Shown here piece after piece: positions 5,947 through 14,503 of a DNA stretch of 19,116 nucleotides. This stretch comes from Actinobacteria bacterium UBA2184 (GTDB lineage Bacteria; Actinomycetota; Coriobacteriia; Anaerosomatales; Anaerosomataceae). The notes beneath the pieces are model-generated. The model ran no database searches, was not told the origin of the DNA, and saw only the letters and a list, made by a program, of their open reading frames with translations. Both the position numbers and the translations under genes were made by a program. The stretch is taken from contig DCVQ01000017.1 of NCBI GenBank assembly GCA_002328745.1, forward strand, positions 32,785-51,900, written 5' to 3'. Each line of letters begins with the position of its first letter. Position 1 is the stretch's first letter.

Positions 5947-7094
5947 TAGATAGTCGCCTCCGGGAGGTACTTGGGGTCTATGTCGAGCGTCACGCCTGCG
6001 GCGGCCGCTTCGTTCTCGAGTTGCTGGAGCGCCGTTCGGGCGTCCTGGACTATGAGTTGCGTGTGCGGGTCCGACGAGGAAGAGGCGATGTCGATCGCGG
6101 TCATGATCTGCCGGGCGGCGTCTTCGTAAGCGCGACGGCCCTGCCAGTAGAAGATGCCCAGGTTGAAGTTGGCCTCGAGGTGGTTCGGGTCCGCGGTGAT
6201 CACAGCTGTGACCTCCTGGATCGCCCGGTCCGTCGAACCCGAGACGAAGTACAGCACCGCCATGTCGGTCCTTGCGTCGCCATCGTCCGGCACGTGCCCG
6301 AGATACTTGGCGTAGTACTCGATGCCCTTCTGCGCGAAGGCGATGCCGCCGCTTTGCGTGTTGATGGTCGAGTAGGCGTCGGCTACCTGCTTGAGGGCCT
6401 CCACGTCATCGGCATCCTCTTCGAGAGCCACGAGGCCATCGAGCAGGTCCCGGTAGTCGGCCGACAGCAGGTCCCGGAACTCCGTCGGCACGCCGCTCGC
6501 GGTCGTGGTGGCGCCGTTGCCGCCGGCGAGACGCGAGGTATAGATGGAGAGGATGACCACCCCGGCGAAGACCGCGAGCGCGATGGCGAGGATGGTGAGC
6601 GGCACCCGGTAGCGCCCGAACCACCGGATGGTTCGCTTGCCGAGGCTCGCGTCCCCCTCGCCGCGGCGCTCCACCTTGAGACCGAGCGTCTGGGCCTTGA
6701 GCAGCATGTTGAGGTCGTTGGTGACGAGCGTCAGGCCTTCTTCGCAGGAGCGCGAGCACACCTGGTAGGCGATGGCGAGTATGCGGTCGTCCGGGTTGCG
6801 CGTGGACATTCCCTCGGGGAGCGAGACCTCGGCCTCGAACGGCACCACGCGCAGCCGACCCCCGTCGGGCAGGTCGAGCCCATCGACAAGGCTTCCCTCC
6901 TCGGAGAGCTCGAACAGCGTGCGGCTCACTTCGCGGCCGCGGAACCGCAGGTCGGGATCCACCCGGGATGTCTTGAGCTTGTCGATCTCCCCGAGCACCG
7001 TCTCGGGGATGATCACTTCGGCGTCCGGGTAGCTGAAGATGACGCTCGGATCGGAGAGCAGCACGTTGGTATCAAGCACGACGGTGCGCATCAT
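5946..7094 (-). CDS. Membrane-tethered PIN-domain protein with C-terminal TPR repeats
   Basis: A 382-residue fusion. Residues 3 to about 143 form a PIN domain of the type found at the N-terminus of PhoH-like proteins. It begins VVLDTNVLLSDP and carries the acidic residues expected of a metal-dependent nuclease site: D8, E36, D102/D103 and D127 (in VTNDLNML). A basic stretch GKRTIRWFGRYR then leads into one transmembrane helix (about 164-186). The remaining 190 residues are helical with TPR-like repeats, for example HLEANFNLGIFYWQGRRAYEDAARQ. The positive residues before the helix suggest the PIN part is cytoplasmic and the TPR part outside. The start overlaps the upstream stop (ATGA). PIN domains are usually RNases; the target is unknown, and I know no named family with this order. 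Confidence 0.8.
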   Translation of the reverse strand: MMRTVVLDTNVLLSDPSVIFSYPDAEVIIPETVLGEIDKLKTSRVDPDLRFRGREVSRTLFELSEEGSLVDGLDLPDGGRLRVVPFEAEVSLPEGMSTRNPDDRILAIAYQVCSRSCEEGLTLVTNDLNMLLKAQTLGLKVERRGEGDASLGKRTIRWFGRYRVPLTILAIALAVFAGVVILSIYTSRLAGGNGATTTASGVPTEFRDLLSADYRDLLDGLVALEEDADDVEALKQVADAYSTINTQSGGIAFAQKGIEYYAKYLGHVPDDGDARTDMAVLYFVSGSTDRAIQEVTAVITADPNHLEANFNLGIFYWQGRRAYEDAARQIMTAIDIASSSSDPHTQLIVQDARTALQQLENEAAAAGVTLDIDPKYLPEATI

Positions 7095-9058
7095 CGGCCG
7101 TCCGTTTCAGAAGCTTCGTGTTCGGGATCGACGCCTGAAGAGATAGTACCAGCACCGTCGCCTTCCGCGTCCGCGCCGAGCATGCGCTTGCGGATGTAGA
7201 TGAGCAGGACCACCAGCACGACCACCACCATGCCGACGACCGCGAGGCGATCGATATACGAGGCGCGGACCGCCACCTCCACACTGGCGACCGTCATCGA
7301 ACCCGAGCGAGCAACGATGGTGTACTCATCCCCGAACGAGGCTCCAAGATCCACCGGTAGCGTCAAGTAGTTGTCCGCCTTCTCGAGCGCGACCGTCATG
7401 GATGGCGCCGATGCGCCGCCGCGCGCGGGTGTCGCGACGATGGTGAGCGTGAGCGGAAGGTCCGTGCCGTTCACGACGGTGAACGGGATCTCGCCACGTC
7501 TGCCCGCGAGCGTTACGTCCTTCGCATCGACGCGTACGAGCGAGAATCGGTCCGCGACGAATCCCGCCGCGTGCGCCGCGAACGCCGCCCCGTCCGCTGC
7601 GTTCGCCCACGAACCGTCGGCGCCCGCCCACAGCGAGCTTTCCGCAACCAGGACCGCGCGCCGCGCTGCGTCCCCGCTGGCGTCATCAGCGCCTGTCGCG
7701 AGCGTGTACGCTTCTGCCGCCTGTCGGGCCGCACCCACCGATTCCCAGTAGCCTTCCGGCGCCCTGCTGACAGCGCGCGTCAGCGAGGCCGCCCTCGCCT
7801 CGCCCCGCGTCGCGGCATCGATGTCGGTGACGCGAAGCCAGGACGCCCTGCCGATCCAATCGAGCGTGCGCGCGATCGCGGCGACTGCGTGCGATCCGCC
7901 GGGGCCGATGTCGAGCGGGATGACGAGTCCGGTGCTGTCGCGATGCCCGAAGGCGGCGTCGTAGAAAGCGGTCTCGCCGCGGACGGCCGCCGCCACATCG
8001 ACGGCGCCGCAGATGACGTCGACCTCGCTGCCCGTCACCCGGTACACGCCGGCGGTGATGCTTCCCTCTATCGAGGTGAGCGCATCTGGGTGTGCCAGCA
8101 CGGCGTCGGCCCCACGTTCCGCGGCCGAGGCGAGCGCGGCGGAGGTGAGGGTGGCGCCGAGGTCGACGGTCTCGGTCGAGGCCGCCGAGCCGAGCGTCGC
8201 GAGCACGAGCGCATCGCCGTGGGTCCAGTGTGTCCCGAAGTCACCGCTCGCGCCCCCGATGGTCTGGATGCCTGCCGCGTCGGGAAGCGCGTAGGGGGTG
8301 GCGATGAGCGTGATCGTGCCAGACGAGACGGCGAGCCTCAGGTCCTCCAGGGCTTCGCGGTACCGTGCGGGTGTCTCGGCGTCGGCGTCCACGACGACGC
8401 CTGCCGTGGTCTCGTAGCCGCTGGCCACACGTGCGAGGTCCTCGATGAGCACGGGTGGAAGCGACAGCGCGAGGGGCTCGTCGCGCGCGATCGCAAGCTG
8501 GGCGATGAACGCGACATCGTCGCGCAGTCGGGTGTCGGTCGCCGGGTTCCGGAGCATGCGGCCATCAGGGCCGGTCATCGGCGTCCCGGTCAGTCGCAGG
8601 ACCACTGCGACCGGTACCGCCAACTGCGCCGGGTCGGTGATGAGCAGACGGCTCTCGGCTGATGTAGGCTCCGAGCCCGTGGCGAGCACGCGGATCTCGA
8701 TCGGATAGCTGCCGGGCGGCAGGTTGCGTCTCGCGAGATCGTACTCGTAGGCCACCGGGATCCGTCCGGCCTCGGCGTTCGAGCGCACCTCGGTCTTCTG
8801 GTACACGAGTATGCCCGAGGGGCTCTTGAGCCGCAGGCGGACCTCAAGGTACTCCGCCGGCGCGTCCAACGTGACCACGACTTCGGCGCGCAGGATCCCG
8901 CTGGACGCGACCGAGGGGGTGGGTTGGCTGATGGCGACGCTCACGTCTTGTGCAAGTGCGGCCTGCTCAACGGCAGTCGCGCCATCAGGAAGCAACGTGA
9001 TGCCGAGCGCCAGCGCGACGAGTGCGCGGAGGGCGATGGAGTGCGGTGCTCTGTTCAT
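7091..9058 (-). CDS. Large exported, C-terminally membrane-anchored protein (DUF6049-like architecture)
   Basis: A 655-residue protein with an N-terminal signal sequence (basic start, then ALRALVALALGITLLPDGATA). A beta-rich region covers about 40-150, with VVVTLDAPAEYLEVRLRLKSP resembling an immunoglobulin-like fold. A long alpha/beta middle follows, including IATPYALPDAAGI. A second beta-rich module (about 510-600) precedes a transmembrane helix (about 605-622) and a short polar tail. The layout recalls the actinobacterial DUF6049 proteins, but I cannot confirm the family by eye. Most of it should face the cell exterior, so it may work with the outward-facing TPR part of the next gene, which it overlaps by 4 bases. 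The ribosome binding site is weak. Confidence 0.65.
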   Translation of the reverse strand: MNRAPHSIALRALVALALGITLLPDGATAVEQAALAQDVSVAISQPTPSVASSGILRAEVVVTLDAPAEYLEVRLRLKSPSGILVYQKTEVRSNAEAGRIPVAYEYDLARRNLPPGSYPIEIRVLATGSEPTSAESRLLITDPAQLAVPVAVVLRLTGTPMTGPDGRMLRNPATDTRLRDDVAFIAQLAIARDEPLALSLPPVLIEDLARVASGYETTAGVVVDADAETPARYREALEDLRLAVSSGTITLIATPYALPDAAGIQTIGGASGDFGTHWTHGDALVLATLGSAASTETVDLGATLTSAALASAAERGADAVLAHPDALTSIEGSITAGVYRVTGSEVDVICGAVDVAAAVRGETAFYDAAFGHRDSTGLVIPLDIGPGGSHAVAAIARTLDWIGRASWLRVTDIDAATRGEARAASLTRAVSRAPEGYWESVGAARQAAEAYTLATGADDASGDAARRAVLVAESSLWAGADGSWANAADGAAFAAHAAGFVADRFSLVRVDAKDVTLAGRRGEIPFTVVNGTDLPLTLTIVATPARGGASAPSMTVALEKADNYLTLPVDLGASFGDEYTIVARSGSMTVASVEVAVRASYIDRLAVVGMVVVVLVVLLIYIRKRMLGADAEGDGAGTISSGVDPEHEASETDGR

Positions 9059-9135
9059 GTGCTGATCCGATTCCGCAGTCCCGGCGGAGGCGGGGGCGGC
9101 AGGTGGCTCGTGTACGATGGCGAAGTACTGGGCAG

Positions 9136-9144
9136 ATTATCACA
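9136..9144 (-). promoter_or_regulatory. Extended -10 promoter for the minus-strand gene row
   Basis: On the minus strand TGTGATAAT is an extended -10 element (TGn plus GATAAT, five of six bases). It would start transcription near 9130, leaving a leader of about 70 nt before the exported-protein gene. No convincing -35 is visible, as is common for extended -10 promoters. It lies in the 122-base gap shared with the divergent lon gene. Confidence 0.5.
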
Positions 9145-9180
9145 CGTCTCGAAGGCCGCCGGATGGAAGGAAGCCAGCCG

Positions 9181-11535
<2,355 letters not shown>

Positions 11536-11557
11536 AAGGCGCCGCTCCGACCTCGGC

Positions 11558-11574
11558 GTCGCGGGTTTCGCGAC
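11558..11574 (+). terminator. Hairpin after lon, possible terminator without T-run
   Basis: GTCGCG pairs perfectly with CGCGAC around a five-base loop, 23 bases after the lon stop. There is no following T-run, so intrinsic termination here is uncertain. Confidence 0.3.
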
Positions 11575-11761
11575 CGCTGGAGCTCCCATACCCCCATCGG
11601 TATCGCCTCGCGTGTCTCCCGGGCGGTGCCTTCTGGCGGAAAACGACCCAAAAAACGACCGTTCGTCGGAACATGGGAGCCGCTCGTCTGTATGGAATGT
11701 GACGTGGCTTACAGAAACCAGGTAATCGGGAAAATCAACCGTGAACGTTTTCTGACCCACG

Positions 11762-11790
11762 TTGACAACCGAGATCTCGACTCAATAGGG
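11762..11790 (+). promoter_or_regulatory. Possible promoter of the surface-protein gene
   Basis: A perfect TTGACA (11762-11767) lies in locally less GC-rich sequence, but the -10 region at normal spacing (around AATAGG/ATAGGG, 11784-11790) is poor. If used, transcription would begin near 11797, just before the first leader hairpin. The weak -10 could mean dependence on an activator or an alternative sigma factor. Confidence 0.35.
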
Positions 11791-11801
11791 AAGCGCTGAT
11801 A

Positions 11802-11917
11802 CATCGGACGAATCCTCGGTCACCGGAGTCCGATGCGAGCCAATGGTGAGACCGACCCCCATGCAGGGTCGGTCTCTTTGTGTGCTGTGGGTCGCATGTG
11901 TCGCGGGAGACCGCGAC
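11802..11917 (+). promoter_or_regulatory. Structured 5' leader of the surface-protein gene (three hairpins), candidate cis-regulatory RNA
   Basis: Hairpin 1 has an 8-bp stem CATCGGAC/GTCCGATG (11802-11809 with 11828-11835) with a possible inner TCC/GGA pairing. Hairpin 2 has a perfect 11-bp stem GAGACCGACCC/GGGTCGGTCTC (11848-11858 with 11866-11876) and loop CCATGCA, followed by TTTGTG, which looks like an intrinsic terminator or attenuator. Hairpin 3 has stem GTCGCGG/CCGCGAC (11900-11906 with 11911-11917) with a GAGA tetraloop, ending 3 bases before the ribosome binding site. I do not recognise a known riboswitch class. The GEMM-I core motif seen further along on the other strand is absent here. 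Confidence 0.45.
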
Positions 11918-11934
11918 GCGAGGAGGTGTCCACG

Positions 11935-13470
11935 ATGGCAACCGCGCTGATGAGGAAAGTCAAGGGAGGCACGGCCACCGCACGGCTCCTGTCCGCGTAC
12001 GTCGCGTTCGTTCTGGCGGTCGCGGTAGCGGGTCCGGGTGTGGCGGTGTTCGCTTCCGAGGGCGACGCATCTGAAGCGATGCCGCCCGAACTGACGGAAC
12101 CGGTGGTGGAGGAAGCGCCGCCGACCGTAGAGCCCGAGCCCGCTGTTGAGCCCGAGCCCGCTGTTGAGCCCGAGCCTGTCGTCGAGCCGGTCGAGGCGGT
12201 CGCACCCGCGGAGGCCCCCGTCGCTGAGGCTTCGGTGGAAGGCCCGTCATCCGCAGCGGCGGTAGACCCCGCCGCGCTCGTCCCACCGGTCGAGACCCCC
12301 GATGACAACCCGCCCCTCACGGCGGGTGGCGTCAGGATCCAGCCGGTCGATGACGGAACGTACTACCTTGCGGATTTCGATGAGATCAATGGCACTGTCC
12401 CCGCGGACATGTGGATCTCAATCGACGAGTACTTCGTCGACGACGAAGGCTGGTACTTCGACTGGGAGTCCAACTACCCGATGCTGCGCATCGTGGTGAA
12501 GGGCGGCAACGCCGCCAACGAGTTCACCTACAGCCCTCCGCCAGATGTCTATGGCGACGCGGGCCTGTACGCTCCGGTGAACGCCAGTGAGATGTACGCC
12601 GGCCTGAGCCATCTGGACTTCTACTTCGGCGACCCTGCCGAGGAGGAGACCGGCGACCTGATCGTCTACAAGTTCGAAGACCTCGACGAGGACGGTGTCC
12701 ACGACGAGGGCGAGCCGATGCTCGAGGACTGGGAGTTCAGCCTCTACGAGCCCGAGCTTGAGCCGACGGTTGCGGTCCTGCCGCCGATGACCGAGATCGA
12801 CAGCGGTCTCACCGATGAGTTCGGCGAGCTGCTCTTCGACGAGCTCGACCCCGGCATGTACTACGTGACCGAGACCCTCAAGTCCGGCTGGACCAACACC
12901 ACCCCGCTCACCCAGGGCGTCGAAGTGGTGGAGGGTGAGACCGCCGAGCTGTGGTTCGGCAACGTGGAGGAGTTCCTCCCGTTCACCGAACTCGACCTGG
13001 CGATCACCAAGGCCGCCGGAGTGGTCTACGCTGATCCCGGCGAGATCGTGACCTACACGCTGACCTACTGGAACAACGGCGAGCTGCCCGCCACGGACTT
13101 CACCATCGTCGATGACTTCGACGAGCGGTACGTGACGGTCGTCAACGCCAACGGTGGCGTCGTGTCCGGTGGCAAGATCACCTGGACGCTGCCCGGCCCG
13201 CTCGCCATGGAAGACGGCAAGCAGACACTGACCTACACGGTGAGGGTCGACGAAGACATGCCCGATGGCACCACGAACATCGACAACGTCGTCGTCATCT
13301 CGCACCCCCTGGACAGCGATCCGACCAACAACACCGACAATGACCGAATCATCGTCGGCGAGCCGTTCCTTCCGTTCACCGGCGGAGAACTGGGACTGAT
13401 CCTGGGCGCGGCACTGGTGACCGCCGTGCTCGGCCTCGTGCTCCGTCGTCGGCCGGAGGCGGCCCTCTAG
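11935..13470 (+). CDS. LPXTG-type cell-wall-anchored surface protein (SdrD-B-like and DUF11 domains)
   Basis: A 511-residue secreted protein. A signal peptide spans about 1-41, and a Pro/Glu/Val-rich stalk covers 45-120, including EPEPAV repeats. An extracellular domain (131-235) has VVKGGNAANEFTY and LYAPVN..GLSHLDFYF motifs. An SdrD-B/Cna-B-like beta domain (240-343) carries an EF-hand-like calcium loop, D249-L-D-E-D-G-V-H-D-E-G-E260. A DUF11 domain covers 353-473. The end is a sorting signal: LPFTG (479-483), hydrophobic helix (485-503), then RRR. A second LPFT sits at 348-351, between domains. The start has AGGAGG 8 bases upstream; a longer reading lacks one. Sortase would cut between T482 and G483 and link it to the cell wall. 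Adhesion or biofilm is the likely role. The nearby sortase and secreted protease support this. Confidence 0.88.
   Translation: MATALMRKVKGGTATARLLSAYVAFVLAVAVAGPGVAVFASEGDASEAMPPELTEPVVEEAPPTVEPEPAVEPEPAVEPEPVVEPVEAVAPAEAPVAEASVEGPSSAAAVDPAALVPPVETPDDNPPLTAGGVRIQPVDDGTYYLADFDEINGTVPADMWISIDEYFVDDEGWYFDWESNYPMLRIVVKGGNAANEFTYSPPPDVYGDAGLYAPVNASEMYAGLSHLDFYFGDPAEEETGDLIVYKFEDLDEDGVHDEGEPMLEDWEFSLYEPELEPTVAVLPPMTEIDSGLTDEFGELLFDELDPGMYYVTETLKSGWTNTTPLTQGVEVVEGETAELWFGNVEEFLPFTELDLAITKAAGVVYADPGEIVTYTLTYWNNGELPATDFTIVDDFDERYVTVVNANGGVVSGGKITWTLPGPLAMEDGKQTLTYTVRVDEDMPDGTTNIDNVVVISHPLDSDPTNNTDNDRIIVGEPFLPFTGGELGLILGAALVTAVLGLVLRRRPEAAL
12130..12183 (+). repeat. 18-bp tandem repeat, three copies, coding EPEPAV
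   Basis: Two exact copies of GAGCCCGAGCCCGCTGTT (12130-12147 and 12148-12165) and one diverged copy (12166-12183) in frame within the stalk of the surface protein. The unit length keeps the reading frame, so copy-number change would lengthen or shorten the stalk without breaking the gene. Confidence 0.85.
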
Positions 13471-13520
13471 CGGTCTTCCGTTCGCCACACGCGGGCGGAC
13501 CCAAGAGGTTCGTGCGAGGA

Positions 13521-13551
13521 GCGGGGCGCGCTACCCGGTAGCGCGCCCCGC
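13521..13551 (+). terminator. Strong GC-rich terminator hairpin after the surface-protein gene
   Basis: A perfect 14-bp stem, GCGGGGCGCGCTAC with its complement, closes the loop CCG about 50 bases after the surface-protein stop. No T-run follows, as is common in high-GC actinobacteria. It lies between convergent genes. Confidence 0.7.
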
Positions 13552-13572
13552 GCGACCCCCCGGCGCACGACT

Positions 13573-13602
13573 GAGGCCCCGGAAGCGCGGTTCCGGGGCC
13601 TC
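13573..13602 (-). terminator. Second terminator hairpin, serving the convergent protease gene
   Basis: A perfect 12-bp stem GAGGCCCCGGAA/TTCCGGGGCCTC with a six-base loop lies 36 bases past the protease stop in its transcription direction. Being symmetrical, it can act on either strand. Together with the neighbouring hairpin it insulates the two convergent transcripts. Confidence 0.6.
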
Positions 13603-13638
13603 GCCGTCGCACCGACTGTCGGTCTGCTTCTGCTAGTG

Positions 13639-14190
13639 CTAGCGGGGCGGGACGTTCTCGCCCCAGTCGATGACTCCGTTGTCGCGCCAGTCGATGATGT
13701 GCCAGATCTCGTGACCGATGATGGTCTGCAGGCTGCGGGTATAGCTCGTGCTTATCACGATACGGCCGGACTTGTAGTAGCAGATGGCCTGGTAGCCTTT
13801 CGCATCGCCGAACGAGACGGTGGCACCGGTGAGGATCGGGTACTTCGCGATGTAGCTTGCGAGAATGGATTGTGCTGAGGCGCCGCCGCTCGAGGATGCC
13901 GCGGTGCTGCCGGATGAACCCGTCGAGCCGCCGGCGTAGGTGCGGACCGCAGGGATGACCGTGGCTGTGCGCTTCGTGGCGGTTGCGGAGAGCCCGGTTG
14001 GGGCGGCCTGCGCGGCTTCGACCTTGACGCACGCCCCTGCAGGTTCGAGGCCGCACACGAACTGGCGCGCCTGGGTCGCCGCTGATGCCGCGGCGGGAAC
14101 TGACACGAGGGTGAAAAGGACTGCGGCGACCGCGATCGCGAGGATCCCTGTCGCAGCTACGGTGAACCCATGCTTCTTGACCTGCTTCAC
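13639..14190 (-). CDS. Small secreted zinc metalloprotease-like protein (HExxH)
   Basis: A 183-residue protein. A signal peptide spans about 1-38 (KQVKKHGFTVAATGI then a hydrophobic core, ending ASA). A short Cys-containing region (C46, C54) and a Ser/Gly/Thr-rich linker (about 88-106) follow. The compact C-terminal domain contains H160-E-I-W-H164, the zincin zinc-binding and catalytic motif, with D167, D170, D175 and E178 soon after as possible third ligands. The strand GRIVISTSYT just before the helix is typical of zincin active sites. The start is GTG with AGGAG 9 bases upstream. Its leader carries a cyclic-di-GMP-I riboswitch, so its amount should follow c-di-GMP. The convergent surface-protein gene encodes a possible substrate. 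I cannot place it in a named peptidase family. Confidence 0.72.
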   Translation of the reverse strand: MKQVKKHGFTVAATGILAIAVAAVLFTLVSVPAAASAATQARQFVCGLEPAGACVKVEAAQAAPTGLSATATKRTATVIPAVRTYAGGSTGSSGSTAASSSGGASAQSILASYIAKYPILTGATVSFGDAKGYQAICYYKSGRIVISTSYTRSLQTIIGHEIWHIIDWRDNGVIDWGENVPPR

Positions 14191-14206
14191 GTCGAACCGC
14201 TCCTGT

Positions 14207-14224
14207 TCAAGTCACGACGCACAT
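14207..14224 (-). CDS. Possible five-codon leader peptide ORF upstream of the protease
   Basis: On the minus strand an ATG follows a GGGAGG by 11 bases and reads Met-Cys-Val-Val-Thr before a TGA that ends 2 bases upstream of the protease ribosome binding site AGGAG. The GGGAGG lies inside the long leader hairpin, so its use could depend on RNA folding. It may be chance; no conservation can be judged here. Confidence 0.2.
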   Translation of the reverse strand: MCVVT

Positions 14225-14225
14225 C

Positions 14226-14273
14226 GACCCGGTATCCTCCCTGTGAGGCGGTACCGGGTCGCTTTCGTGCGAC
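14226..14273 (-). promoter_or_regulatory. Expression platform of the riboswitch: two overlapping hairpins
   Basis: Downstream of the aptamer, GTCGC can pair with GCGAC (14273-14269 with 14262-14258). The bases GAC of the second half also begin a long hairpin, GACCCGGTA/TACCGGGTC (14260-14252 with 14234-14226), which has an inner CCTC/GAGG stem holding an SD-like GGGAGG. The two structures compete for three bases, as expected of a switching region. No T-run follows, so control may be at translation initiation. Confidence 0.45.
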
Positions 14274-14280
14274 TCGAACC

Positions 14281-14366
14281 TTCGGCAGTCCGGCTGTCGT
14301 GGGAGGCGAGGCCTCCTTTAGGCCCGTGACTTTGCGTGGTCGACCTTTCGGTCGCCGTGCCTTTTC
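14281..14366 (-). promoter_or_regulatory. Cyclic-di-GMP-I (GEMM-I) riboswitch
   Basis: On the minus strand, upstream of the secreted protease, the conserved GEMM-I core ACGCAAAGTCACGGGCCTAA (14337-14318) is present. Before it is a stem CGACC/GGTCG capped by a GAAA tetraloop (14354-14341). After it comes a stem GGAGG/CCTCC (14316-14302), then AGCCGGACTGCC. The closing helix pairs GGCA (14361-14358) with TGCC (14287-14284). By alignment to the Vibrio Vc2 aptamer, the intercalating A47 corresponds to A14333, C92 to about C14285, and the specificity base G20 to about G14361. That favours c-di-GMP over cGAMP. These positions are by eye. The aptamer ends about 90 bases before the start codon. Confidence 0.87.
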
Positions 14367-14457
14367 GGGAGCAGTGCGATGTGCTGTTGTCAAACTCACG
14401 TACACTAGACGTATCGGTGCGTGCAGAGCGGCACTTTACACCTGATTGTGCGATTCG

Positions 14458-14474
14458 TCACAGATTTTCTGTGA
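14458..14474 (+). promoter_or_regulatory. Inverted repeat upstream of sortase, possible operator or leader hairpin
   Basis: TCACAG and CTGTGA form a perfect 6-bp inverted repeat around ATTTT, and a further TCACAG occurs at 14481-14486. It sits about 20 bases before the sortase ribosome binding site. It could be a binding site for a dimeric regulator, or a hairpin in the leader whose 3' arm may pair with either TCACAG copy. Confidence 0.35.
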
Positions 14475-14503
14475 GCACGGTCACAGCGAGGCGAGGAGGC
14501 GGG

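Larger units (their letters stand above)
11536..11934 (+). other. Gene-free stretch between lon and the surface-protein gene
   Basis: About 400 bases without a supportable gene. It contains a GC hairpin just after lon, a less GC-rich stretch around 11660-11790 with a TTGACA box, and three hairpins in series before the next start codon; each is listed separately. No tRNA, repeat array or transposon end was seen. Confidence 0.6.
14191..14503. other. Divergent regulatory region between protease and sortase genes
   Basis: A 313-base gap. The minus-strand protease leader, with its riboswitch and expression platform, fills 14191-14370. The remainder, 14371-14503, is locally less GC-rich and must hold the promoters for both directions. 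A TTGTCA/TTGACA-like box (14387-14393) and a TACACT/TAGTGT box (14401-14407) are visible, but neither forms a well-spaced -35/-10 pair, so I do not call promoters. Confidence 0.5.

Noticed and set aside
9111..9118. TGTACGAT as the lon promoter -10
   Set aside because: The TG is adjacent to TACGAT without the intervening base of an extended -10, and no -35 is found at 16-18 bases, so I do not call it.
11690..11934. A second c-di-GMP riboswitch before the adhesin gene
   Set aside because: The GEMM-I core (ACGCAAAG...CTAA) is absent and I could not fit the GEMM-II conserved segments. The leader is reported only as an unassigned structured RNA.
12130..12183. CRISPR-like repeat array
   Set aside because: The repeats are contiguous without spacers, in frame, and encode the Pro/Glu stalk of a surface protein.
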